From NCBI GenBank assembly GCA_038373885.1, contig JAWZYV010016058.1, positions 2,108,001 through 2,172,000 of the forward strand: a DNA stretch of 64,000 nt, in the 5' to 3' direction. The translations under genes were made by a program, and so were the position numbers. Position 1 is the stretch's first letter; every line of letters starts with the position of its first letter. Under the pieces are notes generated by a model that saw only the letters and a program-made list of their open reading frames with translations, made no database searches and had not been told where the DNA came from. This stretch comes from Cheiracanthium punctorium (taxonomy: Eukaryota > Arthropoda > Arachnida > Araneae > Cheiracanthiidae). Shown here in pieces: positions 11,898 to 22,945 of this stretch.

Positions 11898-12399
11898 ACA
11901 CTGAAAAAAAAATGTCACTGATATCTAGAAAATGTGGAAGTAGAATTTATGAATCTATGTGCTCCCTATCCATACTAGATTACAAACGAGACACTTCAGA
12001 ACCCACTACGGACCAGAAATTCTTGACCATTTCGTCTATAGCAATTGTGTGTATCACCTATACGCATAATTCTACGATCTGTTCTTCTAGTTTTAAGACA
12101 CAGCCATCTAATCGTTCTAGATGACAGCTGTATTCTTTTTTTCAGCGTTTTTCACAGATCGACAGCCGCGAACAAACAGGTATTCAGAAAGTTGTAGAGT
12201 GAAAAATAGCTGAACACACAGAAATCGGTTCTTTAAAAATTATATAAACTGCTGCACTACAAAATTTAAAGTTTCCCCGAAGCATTTTTATTAGTTTTGT
12301 AAAATTTCAGCCAGATACCGTTACCGGTCATGCTATAACATACCCAAATTTTCTTTCAATCAGGTTACTTATAGGACAGTTATTGGCCAGTAAGTGAGG
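11898..12399. other. Non-coding
   Basis: No feature is supported. A 70-codon ORF at 11912-12124 has no supporting evidence. Confidence 0.4.
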
Positions 12400-12404
12400 T
12401 ATAC

Positions 12405-12407
12405 AAA

Positions 12408-12439
<32 letters not shown>

Positions 12440-12443
12440 AAAA
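12405..12443. repeat. Poly(A) tract
   Basis: A long run of A with single G interruptions, possibly the tail of a decayed retroelement. No body is recognised next to it. Confidence 0.85.
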
Positions 12444-12564
12444 GGAACATTTTCACACACCTCTATACGTGTTTCCCAACCACTGATTCGCAGGATTTTG
12501 CTCTCGGTTCGCGAAAAAGTTATGGTTATTTAAACTTCTCAAAAAAAAAAACAAAACAAAAAAA

Positions 12565-12656
12565 AAAACACTTGTGTAAACAGCGTGTATAATCAAAAGA
12601 CTTACATTACAAAACACTTGTGTAAACAGCGTGTATAATCAAAAGACTTACATTAC
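12565..12656. repeat. Perfect 46-bp tandem duplication
   Basis: The unit beginning AAAACACTTGTGTAAACAGC occurs at 12565-12610 and again at 12611-12656 without a difference that I can see. The identity points to a recent duplication. Confidence 0.9.
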
Positions 12657-13855
12657 TCCAGGCAGAAGTGAGGTGATTATCGAGAGGAAAGGTTCTTAAT
12701 TTTTTTTTTTTTTTTTTTAATTAATCGAAGAAGTGTTGCAGTTCCTACTAGAGCGAAAATCTGACCTGTTGATAATTCGTCGAATTAAGAATAGTTAGCG
12801 AACCTTGAATATTTGACCGACATACATTTGACCGACTATTCATAACGAACTTAAATCTTTTATGATAATCTATGAATCATCAAAATATTTTTTCTCATAG
12901 AAATAAAATAAAAGAGCTAAAAAAGTAGCTGGTTCTTGGTATAGTCGCATGCGAAAGAAAGAAATGTTTCCACTTCTCTGAGAATTCTTGATTTCTGCCT
13001 ACATCAATCAAGAGGTCACATTCGCTATAATAAACCTACATTTAGGGGCATTAGCTGAAAACTTCAATTCTTGAAAGTGAAGATCCACGCAAAAGTAACC
13101 TTTGGTATAATAATCTTATTTTGGGAGATATAAATTTATGCGCACTTGATGTTTTTGACAAGTGAAAACTGATCAAATTGTCTTCTGATATTACTCGTGT
13201 GTCTAGGAATAAAATGCAATCATTGTCTCAGTTCTGGATAAAAATAAAAATAAAAACAGATAACACGATCTATAAGACTGCATAAGATTTTAGATAATCG
13301 ATAAGGATATCCATCTCCAGTTATGAAGCCATCAAATCAATGGTTGTTCTTTCCACTTGTGTGAAAAAAATGTTTCCAAGTATGTCAATCATAATACACA
13401 TAAATCGATAGGATGCTAAGGCAGTGTTTCATCTCGCAGAAACAAACTTGCGTCTGCGAAATGTTTTTTTTTTTTCTAATTTCGCCGGTTTACAGGTGTA
13501 AAAGTTCGAGAAACACTGCTCTGTTCGGCACGATTTACATATAACACAATTACAACGATTTCTAAAATTCGCTAAATTTTATTTTATAACAGAAAGTATG
13601 AAAGTACGTATGATTAAAACTTCAGATTTTGATATGAATTTTTTAATGCATAAAAAATGCAAATAGAAGTATTAAAAATACTAAGGCCAAGACATTTTCT
13701 GTATTGACCGATAATGAATTCTTAAAATCGGCTGGGTAATTTATTTAGATCTAAAAGACTTTTAATACACTGAGATCTATGGATACCTTCAATTCATTAA
13801 AAGTCTGTGTCAATCGCTCTTAGGGCTAAAACTAAAATCTCGCAAACTATCGTCA
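12657..13855. other. Non-coding
   Basis: Contains a poly(T) tract near 12701-12718 and another T-run near 13463-13476. No gene or bounded repeat was seen. Confidence 0.45.
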
Positions 13856-13863
13856 AGTTTGGA

Positions 13864-14040
13864 TAGGGATGGACGCGAGACGACTTTTTTGCGAGACGAG
13901 ACAGAGATTTACAGCTTTTTTGCGAGACGAGACACACATTTTTAACATTACGATATAGGGATTTTTTGAGAGACGAGACAAGCTTTTAGGCTATTTTGCG
14001 AGACGCGAGACGCTTATTTTTCGTCTCGCGTCCATCCCTA
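13864..14040. mobile_element. 177-bp hAT-type MITE with perfect ends
   Basis: The ends TAGGGATGGACGCGAGACGA are perfect 20-bp inverted repeats, and the target AGTTTGGA is duplicated exactly at 13856-13863 and 14041-14048. The interior is built from repeats of TTTTGCGAGACGAGAC. An 8-bp target duplication with TAGGG...CCCTA ends fits the hAT superfamily. The lack of decay at both ends suggests a fairly young insertion. It landed in a segment related to the 18.1-18.8 kb tandem family (cgtcaagtttgga). Confidence 0.85.
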
Positions 14041-14048
14041 AGTTTGGA

Positions 14049-14470
14049 GGTCAAGTTTTGCGGAAATATCACGAAATTATCAAAAAAATAAATTTTTTAA
14101 ACTAAACCCTGCTTGGTGATATATTTCGCAGGAAATTGCTAAACCTTAATATTATTGAAGAACTGTATTTCAGTTTAAAATAAAATAAGTTTAGATGAAC
14201 TGCAATGAAAATCTTAGTAATTTAATAGACGTGTAAAGAAGTCATGTAGTGTCCACATCAGATTAAAAAAAAAAAAAAAGAAAAATCAAAAATCCATTTA
14301 TGTCATTTGCGAATGGTCCGAAGATGACGGCATCCATCAAAATTATTCCAAAAATCCGCAATACTTGGCGGCTTGCAAAATAATACGCGCTAAAGAAAGA
14401 TTTTTGAAAACTGTACCAGCTTGGTGATATTTATCTTTGGAGAGAAATTGCCAAGACGGGAAACCCGCGG
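14049..14470. repeat. Diverged relative of the 238-bp tandem family
   Basis: Two segments (near 14100 and 14410) share the phrasing AAACT...CC..GCTTGGTGATAT...GAAATTGC(T/C)AA with each other, and more weakly with the units at 18.1-18.8 kb. The spacing is about 310 bp. Boundaries are uncertain. Confidence 0.4.
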
Positions 14471-15904
14471 CATTCAAATTCATATTTAAACTCTAATGTT
14501 TCCGATGAGGATTTTGAAGATTCATAAGTAGTAGCCATCTAGTTAACCGATTTACATGGAACAAGATGAAAACTTTCATTTTTTAACTCGTATAACATTA
14601 TTTGCGAAATTAAAGTCGATCCCCAAAGAATAGCAATCGATTTTAGGGGAATGGTAAATATGGCAGGAGACAGGACCACCTAGTGTGAAATAAAATGCTA
14701 TTTTTTTATACGAACTAATACATAAATATATAGATTGAGAATAGTTACTGAAAATTGAATCGTAAAATCTTACAACGATTAAAAAAATCCTTTAAATTTA
14801 CCATGTTAAACAACATTCTTCATTATACGATTCTTTTAGTTTTGCGACTCGCTTCTGAGCCAATTTATCAATAACTACTAGACGCAGCAAAATTTATGAC
14901 CAGAAGCGAGTATCCGATACGTTTCCATAGTGATGATGGGTCATAAAAAGCCCAGATCAAAGTTTTTTTCAACAGTTTTACCATACATAATTCATTTCAT
15001 TGTAAATATGAGAAAAGCAACGAGGCGAATTTCGGTTTGGCAGATGCACTTCACGAGATGTAAAAAAAGAAAATGAAGAGGATAATGCAACATCAAATTC
15101 TCATGGTGATTTATGGTGTTCTTTTCAGAAGAAGTGACACAACATAGTTTGTAGACCATCTGTCAAAAGCACTTAAAATAGTGGAATGTAAATCTGATAT
15201 ACCGCTTCATGTTTACAAAAATTTTATGTACAGTTTGCAGACTGATATGTCTGTAAGACCCATACACATTTACATGTAAAGATTAAATAAATTTTGTTGG
15301 ATTTTGCTGACACATTATTTATTGCTATCTATGAAACTAATCGATTTCTATCATAATTATGTCATAGGATATAGACTTCACCGAAATTACTAGTTTTCCC
15401 TTTACTGATGGTTATGTATTCTATGACGTTTGAAAGCTTAGAAAGTATTAAGATTTTAAAGTCAAATATTTTGCCGCATCTATCGAGTAAAAATAATTTT
15501 TATAAATTAGTATCGAAGAAGTCATGAAATTAACAAATGTGAAACGGTTCTGTCTGAGGTGGAAATGCCTTAAATATGCCAGTGAACTACAGTTCCTAGT
15601 ATAGCACGGCCATCTTGAAGAGTTTAAAATTTCGTTTAACTTTTCGCTTTAAATCATGTGAAATGTGCATTAAAAAATATAAAGATACATATCAAATCAC
15701 TCTACAAAATATCTAAAATTATGAAATCCTTTTTTCGGAAACATGCTTTTCTTTGTTGAGGTTTATTTTTAATTTAAAATACACGGCATGGTTGGGCTGT
15801 TCAAAATACAACAAAAGGCAATATAAGCCCTTCCTCACTGGACAGTATAACATAAATTTTAAAACTATTTTATTTTTTTCAACTTTCTGAAGACAAAATT
15901 ATCC
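14471..15904. other. Non-coding
   Basis: Only a short hairpin is visible: ACTCGCTTCTG near 14840 pairs with CAGAAGCGAGT near 14901. No gene was found. Confidence 0.45.
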
Positions 15905-15914
15905 TCATTTTTGT

Positions 15915-16285
15915 TATGAGATCATGATCCGCAGTACCAGCTCATAATTCTACAGCTTTAGGAGAAAATGATTTCTGGATCATTTTTTTAAAATAAAAGA
16001 TGTTAGTCTAAACTGTTACAAATTCCAAGGACTTGTGGCGTAACATAATAAAATAAGCTATTGCTAGTCAAAAACCTTATATGTTGGAGCTTAATCTTTG
16101 GCAGTATCAGGCACCTTGGCCAATATCAGTTCCTAAGCCACAGCTTTGAGAGAAAATGTCCTTGGATCTTATTTTAACTGTGTTAATCTAAACTGTTATT
16201 AATTCCAACGCCTAGTGGCGTAATATTATAATAGAATATATGCTAACTGTCAAAAACTTAAGAGCTTGGAGCTTAATCTTTCTTA
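15915..16285. repeat. Two-unit tandem duplication, period about 180 bp
   Basis: The phrases GAGAAAATG, GGATC, TCTAAACTGTTA, AATTCCAA and GTGGCGTAA occur in the same order twice. TCTAAACTG is at 16007 and 16187, and GGAGCTTAATCTTT recurs after each unit. The units are clearly diverged. Confidence 0.7.
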
Positions 16286-18104
16286 ACTGCTTTTGTGCAT
16301 TTTCGGAAAAGCTAGGTGCTCGTTTAAATGAAAGTGTACCACACTATTCCCCGGACCAGGAAATATTTCTCTGTATCGCTTAAAATAGAACGGAGTGGTT
16401 TAATAAAGTCTTTCAGACCTGATTAAGTAATTTCTCTCGAATAGATATGTATGTGCATTTTTATAATAACAGAGATTAAATTAGTAATAAAATAAGTAGA
16501 ATGAAAAATCCTGATTATTAAATTTTCATAGAATGTACAAAACCGTTTTCAGTTTAAAATGATTTGTATTTACTTGTGACATTTTTTCAAAAGTTTTGTA
16601 CTCAATTTTTGGACACTTGATTTAAAAGGGTTAAGGTACACATTAATTAGGAATTACTTCTAATTTTTTCGTTTCTTTTCTTTTCTTCTTTTTAAAAAAA
16701 AAGAAAAAAAAAAGATTAGTTAATCTATTAGCAGCATGATTCAGCACTGAGGCGTTCAAAGCTCATACTATAGCATATACATCAACTAAAACATTTTAAA
16801 ATAAAATGTTACAACTTTTCCAAAACGCGAAAGCAAAAATTTAGAAATTAATGGAAACAGAGCATGAGGGATGCGCTAATGTTCTCTGCTGCCACACATT
16901 CCTTAGATTCTATTATTTAATTAAAAATAATTTATCTGCCTCACACTAGACTAATGAGTAACTGTAATGAAAATGTATAAAATAAATAGTAAAGGACCAT
17001 CATTAATAATAAAGGGAAATTATTTCATGTAGCGGTGATGCTGAATGAATGCGGTAATTTAGCAAATGAATTTCCTCACACTTGAATTCCACAGTAATAA
17101 CTGTCTCGTTCTGTAATATGCTTGTAGAACATTTTGTATGCGTGTCAAAATGTCTGGCACAGTATCAAAATATATAAAAGTTAAAAAAAAATCAGAATTT
17201 AAGAAGATTACTAATATAAGTTAAATTTATTAAAACTTTTTAACAGTCTGATTGATAAGTACCTTTTATGTGTGTTATTTTACAAAGTTTTAATCATTTT
17301 ATATTTTAAACACCAGTTTCTTTGCGTGTTTTTTGGTATCTGTTGTTAACTGCATAGTAGCCATTAAAAGAAATGTTAGGCACAATTGTATGTAACAAAG
17401 AAGATTTATTATAAAACTTGATTCCATGATACTGTTTTCTGTTTTAACTTCTTTCCGAATTTAAAAAAAAAAAAGAGAATAAAACCAGTACACAAAAATT
17501 TATAATAAGAACTCTGAAAAACCTGGCATTTAAAGGCAAAATTAATTAAAAACTTTGTAAAATTTTCAGATATAGCAATTTTTTACTAGGGGCTATATAC
17601 ATATTAAAATACGGAATTTGATTTTTTTTCCGATACTTCCTTTCCTTTCAATTTTTTTTCAGAAAAATGTTGGTCTGTGTCTAAGAAGGTAAATTTGAAA
17701 AATACTATGTTTCTAACTGAAATAGTTAGCTAGGTAGTTAATGTTAAAAAAGATTTTTATGCCCTTGATCAACTTTTTTTCTCGGTTTTTGAGTTCGAAA
17801 TGACGTCCCTATTCTATGCTTACCTTGCTCACCGCGTCGGGCTGCCCCTGAACACGGTGACGATTTTGGAAAACCCTCTTGTTACTGCTGCATTTTGAAT
17901 TTATTTGGAAATTTCGCTCTTTCTATAGATAAATTTGGAGCAGGTTTAACACTGTTTTTAATCGACGTCAAAGAAGGAGGAGGTTATCAATTAGTCGGAT
18001 TTCTTTTTTGTTTGTATATGTTCAGCGATAATTTCTTACCACGTGGGCCAGTTACGATAACTCATCTTTTATGCTAAAAGTGGTAATGTACTATATGTGT
18101 GGTC
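16286..18104. other. Non-coding
   Basis: No bounded repeat was found. A 32-codon frame starting ATGACGTCC at 17802, in a GC-richer patch, is too short to call. The ORF at 17895-18077 lacks support. Confidence 0.4.
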
Positions 18105-18825
18105 TTATATTAATTTGGTCAAGTTCAAATGATATTTTCATTCAGAAAATCGAAAACAAACATGTTTTTAAACCTTTGTCTAAAGTATTGCCAGTAAAGA
18201 GGTGTAGTTGTAAGTTAAAAGGCTTCAAGGTTAACTATTTTAGGCACTTTATCGCCGAGTTTGGCATCAAAATAAGTTTTCAAAGCTGAATCCAGCGTGA
18301 CAGTATATTCTATATATACTCAGCGTGAAATTGCGAAACCTTGCTATTTTACTATTAAAATACTATTATCATTAGAAATTCGAAAAAAGGAACACACGTA
18401 TGTTTTAAACCATTGCTTAAAAGGTTAGCATTAGCAGTGTTTGTGAAGTATGTTGAAAGTAGCCAAATATCTTCACTTTTGCAAATTTATCGCTAAGTTT
18501 GGAGTCAGAAAAAGTTCAAAAAACTGAATTCAGTTTTATTATACCTTCTATATTTTGCTAGATATTGTCAAATCTTACTATTTTACTATGTTAATGATAT
18601 TCTATTATCATTGGAATATCTTAAAAAATAAAAACCAAGTTTTTAGGCTATTGCCTATAGAGCTGCCAATAACGGCGTTCGTAGTAATAAGTTAAAAGTC
18701 GCCGCTCTTGGCCCCTTTGGAGATTTTCCCGTCAAGTTTATCAGAAAAAAAGTTCCCAAAACTGAAACCAGTTTCGCAGTATCTTCTATATTGAAAGAAA
18801 TTGGCCAACCCATACTTTAATAATC
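18105..18825. repeat. 238-bp tandem array, three units
   Basis: Homologous positions at 18163, 18401 and about 18638 (TGTTTTTAAACC, TGTTTTAAACC, AGTTTTTAGGC) give a period of 237-238. Each unit carries GTCAAGTTT or GCTAAGTTTGG, an AAACTGAA..CAG phrase, CTTCTATAT, and a GAAATTG..AAACCTTACTATTTTACTAT stretch. The units are diverged. Fragments of the same family appear near 2.2, 13.85 and 14.1-14.4 kb. The 72-codon ORF at 18071-18289 is not maintained between units. Confidence 0.75.
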
Positions 18826-18924
18826 TGAGCAAAATTTTTCGTTATGGTAAAGTAATTTGGTTTTCTTGGGAAAAAAATTGTTCTAGTTTTTAGAGTAAAA
18901 AACAGTTTACAGAGTTTAGTGTTA

Positions 18925-19128
18925 CGGCAAGCCTACACGAAAAGCATCTGCCTACGGGGTTTCCGTGCCTTGGGCAGAGGATCTTTTTACGCGTATTCAC
19001 GTTACATCTGGAGAAAACCGCTCAAAATTCTAGACTGAGATTGACAGCTGCGCAGTAGGCCCAAACGAGGGACTTTCACACTCCAGCCATCGACCATGTT
19101 TAGTATCTTATCCACGGGGCAACAGCTT
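18925..19128 (-). repeat. SINE family B copy
   Basis: On the minus strand it runs from a decayed tRNA-like head at the right (ATCGACCATG.., TATCTTATCC), through the AGTCTAGAATTTTGAGCGG and TTTTCTCCAGATGTAACGTG core, to AGATGCTTTTCGTGTAGG at the left. The phrase order is shared with copies at 11.8, 21.0, 22.0, 31.0 and 63.2 kb. Confidence 0.7.
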
Positions 19129-20095
19129 TCTTGAAAGCCATAACCAGCACATTCTAAGAAGAAGGTAAACATATAGCCCTAAAAAATGCTATTTCAAGTT
19201 CTGATATTATTTTATTCTGAAATAGTCCGTTTTAAAATGCACTGAATAAGTAATCCCTGAAGGGCTAGAAACGTAAGAAAAATATCATAACTGACGTATA
19301 TGTAAAGCAAGAACTCCATTCTTTCAGAAATTTAGAATTCAAAGGAAAAGGATAAAGTTTAACAAAATCTATACTTATTATAGCTATACTTATTATACAA
19401 AATCTACACATAGATTTTAAGATGGTAAAATTTTAAACAATGATCAAGAGGATATTTATTAATTCACACGGGGCGCAATAATTCATGTCAATGCGATAAA
19501 TGTAATAGCCTTCTCACACACACACACAAAAAAAAAAAACCAAAAACTACAATCAAAATTTCCACAATGAGTCAGTGATCTCGAGTTGTTCAGAACAATT
19601 CATCATACGAATGAGAAAAAGCGGACAGAATCACATTTCGACATCAAGTAGGTAACCGTTTCCAAGGCAACTCACAGCACCAAGTTTTTAAGAGAGAAAA
19701 AGCTTTCATTACATTCTTAAGTATAGAAACTTTTTCACTTTTATTGCAGGAAATGACAGTTTTAAGGCGAGCGAAGCTCAAAGATTTACCATAACAATAT
19801 ATGCTCAGAAAAATTTCATGATGTAATAAGTTTTCATCACACTTCTATCACTTTTCTGACTCGTAAGGGAAAAAACAAGGTTGAAAAGTACTTTGTATCA
19901 GCTATTGCTTCATATTAGTTTTTGTGCGTACAGGGAGTCAAAATTTGTAGATTTAAATTTAGAAAAAAAAATATAAGAAAATGTTTGTGGGTTTTAATGA
20001 TAGGATTGTTTTATACATAGTGTTTGTTGATTTATTTATGTCTGTAAAAAGGAATTTCAGAGGTAATTTTTTATAACTTATATACTGGCTGGATA
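19129..20095. other. Non-coding
   Basis: It holds a (CA)n/poly(A) patch at 19516-19541 and nothing else recognisable. Confidence 0.45.
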
Positions 20096-20250
20096 CTTTA
20101 AAGCAGTGGCGGATCCACGGGGGGGGGGGGGCTCCGGGGGCTCGAGCCCCCCCCCCCCCCCAGAGCTAGAAATACACTATGGCTTAGGGAAGTAAAAAAA
20201 ATTGTAAATTTTTATATAAACTGAATTTTAAAAAAGTAGCACTGTATATA

Positions 20251-20400
20251 CAGTTGACTCTGTTTAACGACGATCTCTTTCCAAAGACGATATTTCAAAG
20301 TCCCAGCAACTCCGGCGTAAAAAATTTCTATTCAAAGACGACGTCGTTTCTGTTTAACAACGATTTTTTTTAAAATCTTACGCTACAGGAACAAGGGAAA
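20251..20400 (+). mobile_element. pogo/Tigger-like 5' end fragment
   Basis: TA at 20249-20250 is followed by CAGTTGACTCTGTTTAACGA, and a related motif (GACGTCGTTTCTGTTTAACAA) recurs near 20340. The TA target and CAGT..ACTCT start resemble the pogo/Tigger branch of Tc1/mariner. No matching right end was found. The 173-codon ORF starting at 20424 follows it; its second half is the SINE at 20640, so that ORF is not a gene. Confidence 0.35.
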
Positions 20401-20639
20401 AAGTTTATAAGAGTGAGAAAAAAGTGTCGGGGAATGTCAAAAGTGCAATTCGCAATACAATAATACTAGATGAGTGTATTCTCAAAGGTATTTTAGAAGC
20501 AGAGAGAAAATTCTTGAAGCAGCACAAAAATTTAGTTCGGGATCCAAATCCAAACGGCCCAAAAGTCAATGTGACCGATTCTTTTCTTTATTTGACAAAA
20601 GAGGACAGCTCGCGTGTGTCGCTTAGAGCTACATATACG

Positions 20640-20878
20640 TCCTTCCCGGAATTTCCCGCCACAATTTGGACCCTCATCAGAAGGTGGGGGGCACTTCTGA
20701 ATATTGGTACCCCTCGGAAACTGCGAGCGGCCGCCGAGAGGACTTTCGGAACCACGGATTTAACGCGCAGGTACATCCGCATGTACACGGTGGTCTTTAG
20801 TGGTAAGCCGGTATCGAACCCACAACCTTCCGGTTACGAGTCCAACGCCTTAACCGCTGGGCTACAATGTGGCCGATT
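20640..20878 (-). repeat. tRNA-derived SINE (family C), head tRNA-Thr-like
   Basis: On the minus strand the right end reads like a tRNA: A-box TAGCCCAGCGG, anticodon-loop region CTCGTAA (anticodon CGT, threonine, if the fold is right), and B-box GGTTCGATACC. A body with CCGCCGAGAG and GGGGGGCACTTC patches follows. Its 3' end is toward 20640. It lies inside the 3.7-kb hAT element. Confidence 0.7.
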
Positions 20879-20952
20879 GGAAGAGTTTGACAAGGCACTT
20901 CTGCATTCAAATAGTTGCATGAAGCAAGAGCATCCAACATTCTAATTTCTGG

Positions 20953-21195
20953 ACCCCATCATGGCTGAGTGGATAAGACACTCGACATGATAGACGGCTG
21001 AAGTGTGAAGGTCCCGCTTCTGGGCCTACAGCACGGCTGTCGATCTAACTATCTGGTGTTTTCCCAGATGGTTTTCTCCAGATTTAACGCGAATACGCGT
21101 TAGAACCTCTGAAAAAATCCTCCGACCAAGGCAACCGTCCCAGAATGCAGATGCCTCTAGTATAGGCGTGCCACATAACATTACACAACACATAA
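20953..21195 (+). repeat. SINE family B, most complete copy
   Basis: In plus orientation it starts ATGGCTGAGTGGATAAGACAC, an A-box-like head. It continues with GGCTGAAGTGTGAAGGTCCC, CTGTCGATCTAACTA, TTTTCTCCAGATTTAACGCG, AATACGCGTTAGAACC, and ends with an A/C-rich stretch. This copy shows the family's head, core and tail in order, and serves as the reference for the other copies. Confidence 0.75.
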
Positions 21196-21205
21196 CTCCA
21201 ATTTT

Positions 21206-21430
21206 TGGAGACCCGATGGCTGAGCGCATAGCTCTCGCAACTGGGAGAAGAAAAGTGCCTGGTTCAAACTCATCTCGCGTCCGTCAGTCTAGCCGTTCGG
21301 AGTCTTATGCAGTTTTCTCCGAAACTTCTCATAAATACGGATTAAGGCCTCTTAGAAACCCCCCCCCCCCACATAGGGCACCCCGTACTCGGCCTAGATC
21401 CCTCATGTAGATAATTGTTCGTATTACCAA
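21206..21430 (+). repeat. tRNA-derived SINE (family A), plus copy
   Basis: It starts CCGATGGCTGAGCGCATAGC (A-box-like) with B-box-like GGTTCAAACTC near 21261. A core follows: AGCCGTTCGGAGTC, TTTTCTCCGAAACTTC, ATAAATACGGATTAAGGCC, then a C-run, and an A-rich 3' end. The 80-codon ORF at 21168-21410 lies across it. Confidence 0.75.
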
Positions 21431-21794
21431 AATATAATAAAATCAAGGAATTACTGCAGTGCTGTTATTCTGGCAGAAAAATTTGGAATGCAAAATTTTC
21501 AGGCTTCGGCTGGTTAGCTAGAAAAAATTATAAAATGGAATCTGACGCATTTCACATTTGAGAAAATCTGGAAGAAAGAATAACGGGAAGGCGAAAAATG
21601 AAACAACTGACTCATTTTGATTTTCTTGAAACCTAATTTTATTGTATTGCTTGTTTTTACTACCTTTTTTAAAGGTAACTTAAAATATTTTTTTGTTGAT
21701 AATAAAATAATATAATGATAATAAAAGTAAACATTTTAAACACGCCAATATATAAGAAGAATATTCACAGTCCTAAGAATGTAAAGTGTAAAGG

Positions 21795-21998
21795 TTTGGT
21801 GCTGTAGGATTACGGCCAATTATCTGCACATGGAACCTAAGCCGATGGGTGGGGTGCACCCCGTGGGGTTCTTTCTAAGGGGTCCTAACCCTTATTTACT
21901 CTTATATAAGTAACCCTTATTAAGTTTCGGAGGAAAGCACGGAAAATCCGAACAGTTAGGTCGGCGGACGCGAACTGGTTTTGAACCAGGCACCTTCC
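21795..21998 (-). repeat. SINE family A, 5'-truncated, with target duplication
   Basis: It is a minus-orientation copy with body phrases GGATTACGGCCAATTATCTG, GGGGTCCTAACCC and GAACAGTTAGGTCGG. It stops at CAGGCACCTTCC, before the tRNA A-box half. It is bracketed by AAAGTGTAAAGG at 21783-21794 and 21999-22010, a 12-bp target duplication typical of LINE-driven insertion. Confidence 0.8.
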
Positions 21999-22010
21999 AA
22001 AGTGTAAAGG

Positions 22011-22238
22011 GATTGTGATTGTGTGTGAATAAGGAAAACCTGTGCGAGGGGTATCTGCCTAAGATGAGGAGTGCCTTGGTAGGAGGACTTTCTAAATGGT
22101 TCTAACGCATATTCACGTTACATCTGGAGAAAACCTACAAGAACTCTAGACCGTTCGATCGACGATCGTGCGATGGGACCTTCACACTTCGGCCGTCTAT
22201 CATTTTCAGTGATATAACCACTGTGCCGTGGTGAGGCC
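22011..22238 (-). repeat. SINE family B inserted at the same target
   Basis: The body (GGGTATCTGCC, GGTTCTAACGCATATTCACG, CTCTAGACCGTTCGATCGAC) and head (GGCCGTCTATC...GTGCCGTGGTGAGGCC) match family B. It is bracketed by AAGTGTAAAGG at 22000-22010 and 22239-22250, the same target word that flanks the preceding family A copy. Confidence 0.8.
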
Positions 22239-22539
22239 AAGTGTAAAGGGAAATGTCTTTTACAAATTCTGTTTATGGAAGATCTCGATATGGAAGAATT
22301 TAAGGACGATTTTTCACATTTTCACGGTTCCTTGAAAGTCGTTAAACAGAGAGCCAACTATATATATATACATATACCAAGAATATTTACACCAATACTT
22401 ATTGAATCCTTGTGGACTAAACGTAATTTCTCTATTTACAAAAATGATAGAGCTTTTATTTTTAAACAGAAGGAGGGGCAAATTTTATTGACTCGCTATC
22501 ACCATAGTGGCTGGAGCACAGTTTCCAGTTTTATTTGTA

Positions 22540-22715
22540 CAGTGGAACCTGTCTAATGGGACTACCCTTGGGAAGAGCAAAACTGGTCACCTTATAAAGA
22601 CGGTCACCTTACAAAGGTGGTAAAGTGTGATGGTTGTAAAGCGAAATTGCATTAAAGTTGTCACTATAGACAGACAATCTCTTTACCAATGTGGTCACTT
22701 TAGCAGGCTCCACCC
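22540..22715. mobile_element. Small pogo/Tigger-like MITE
   Basis: TA then CAGTGGAACCTGTCTAATGG at the left is matched imperfectly by the inverted GTGGAGCCTGCTAAAGTGAC at the right, with TA after it. The interior contains GGTCACCTTA and CACTTTA repeats. A TA target and CAGTGGAACC start fit pogo-type Tc1/mariner MITEs. The right boundary is uncertain. Confidence 0.5.
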
Positions 22716-22734
22716 TATTTGAATGGATACGGGG

Positions 22735-22945
22735 TTTGCACACTGATACGGGGAAACAAATCTTCCGTTCCTCTCTCCATTTTATAGGGGACGGAGTTTG
22801 CGGTTTAGTGCAGAAATCTTTTATCGGTAAACCCCGAATTGTCATTAAAAAGTCGTAAAATTCGCGACGATAATGCTCTCTTACCCACTGCAGTCACGTT
22901 AGACGCAGCGGCAATCAACATCGGCCTTAAGTGATGCTGAAGCAT
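22735..22945 (-). repeat. Left arm of an inverted duplication
   Basis: The reverse complement of this stretch aligns with 23375-23590. Shared phrases include AATTTTACGACTTTTTAATGAC, AATGGAGAGAGGAACGGAA and CCCCGTATCAGT, plus AAGG(C/T)CG.TG(T/C)TGATT.GCC farther out. I do not recognise the repeat family. It could be two opposed copies of one element or the arms of a larger one. Confidence 0.6.

Noticed and set aside
17781..17900. Short exon starting MTSLFYAYLAHRVGLPLN
   Set aside because: Only 32 codons after the ATG in a GC-richer patch, without splice signals or homologues that I can recall.
20424..20945. 173-codon ORF, the longest in the window
   Set aside because: Its second half lies entirely within a tRNA-derived SINE read from the wrong strand, and the first half has no recognisable motif.
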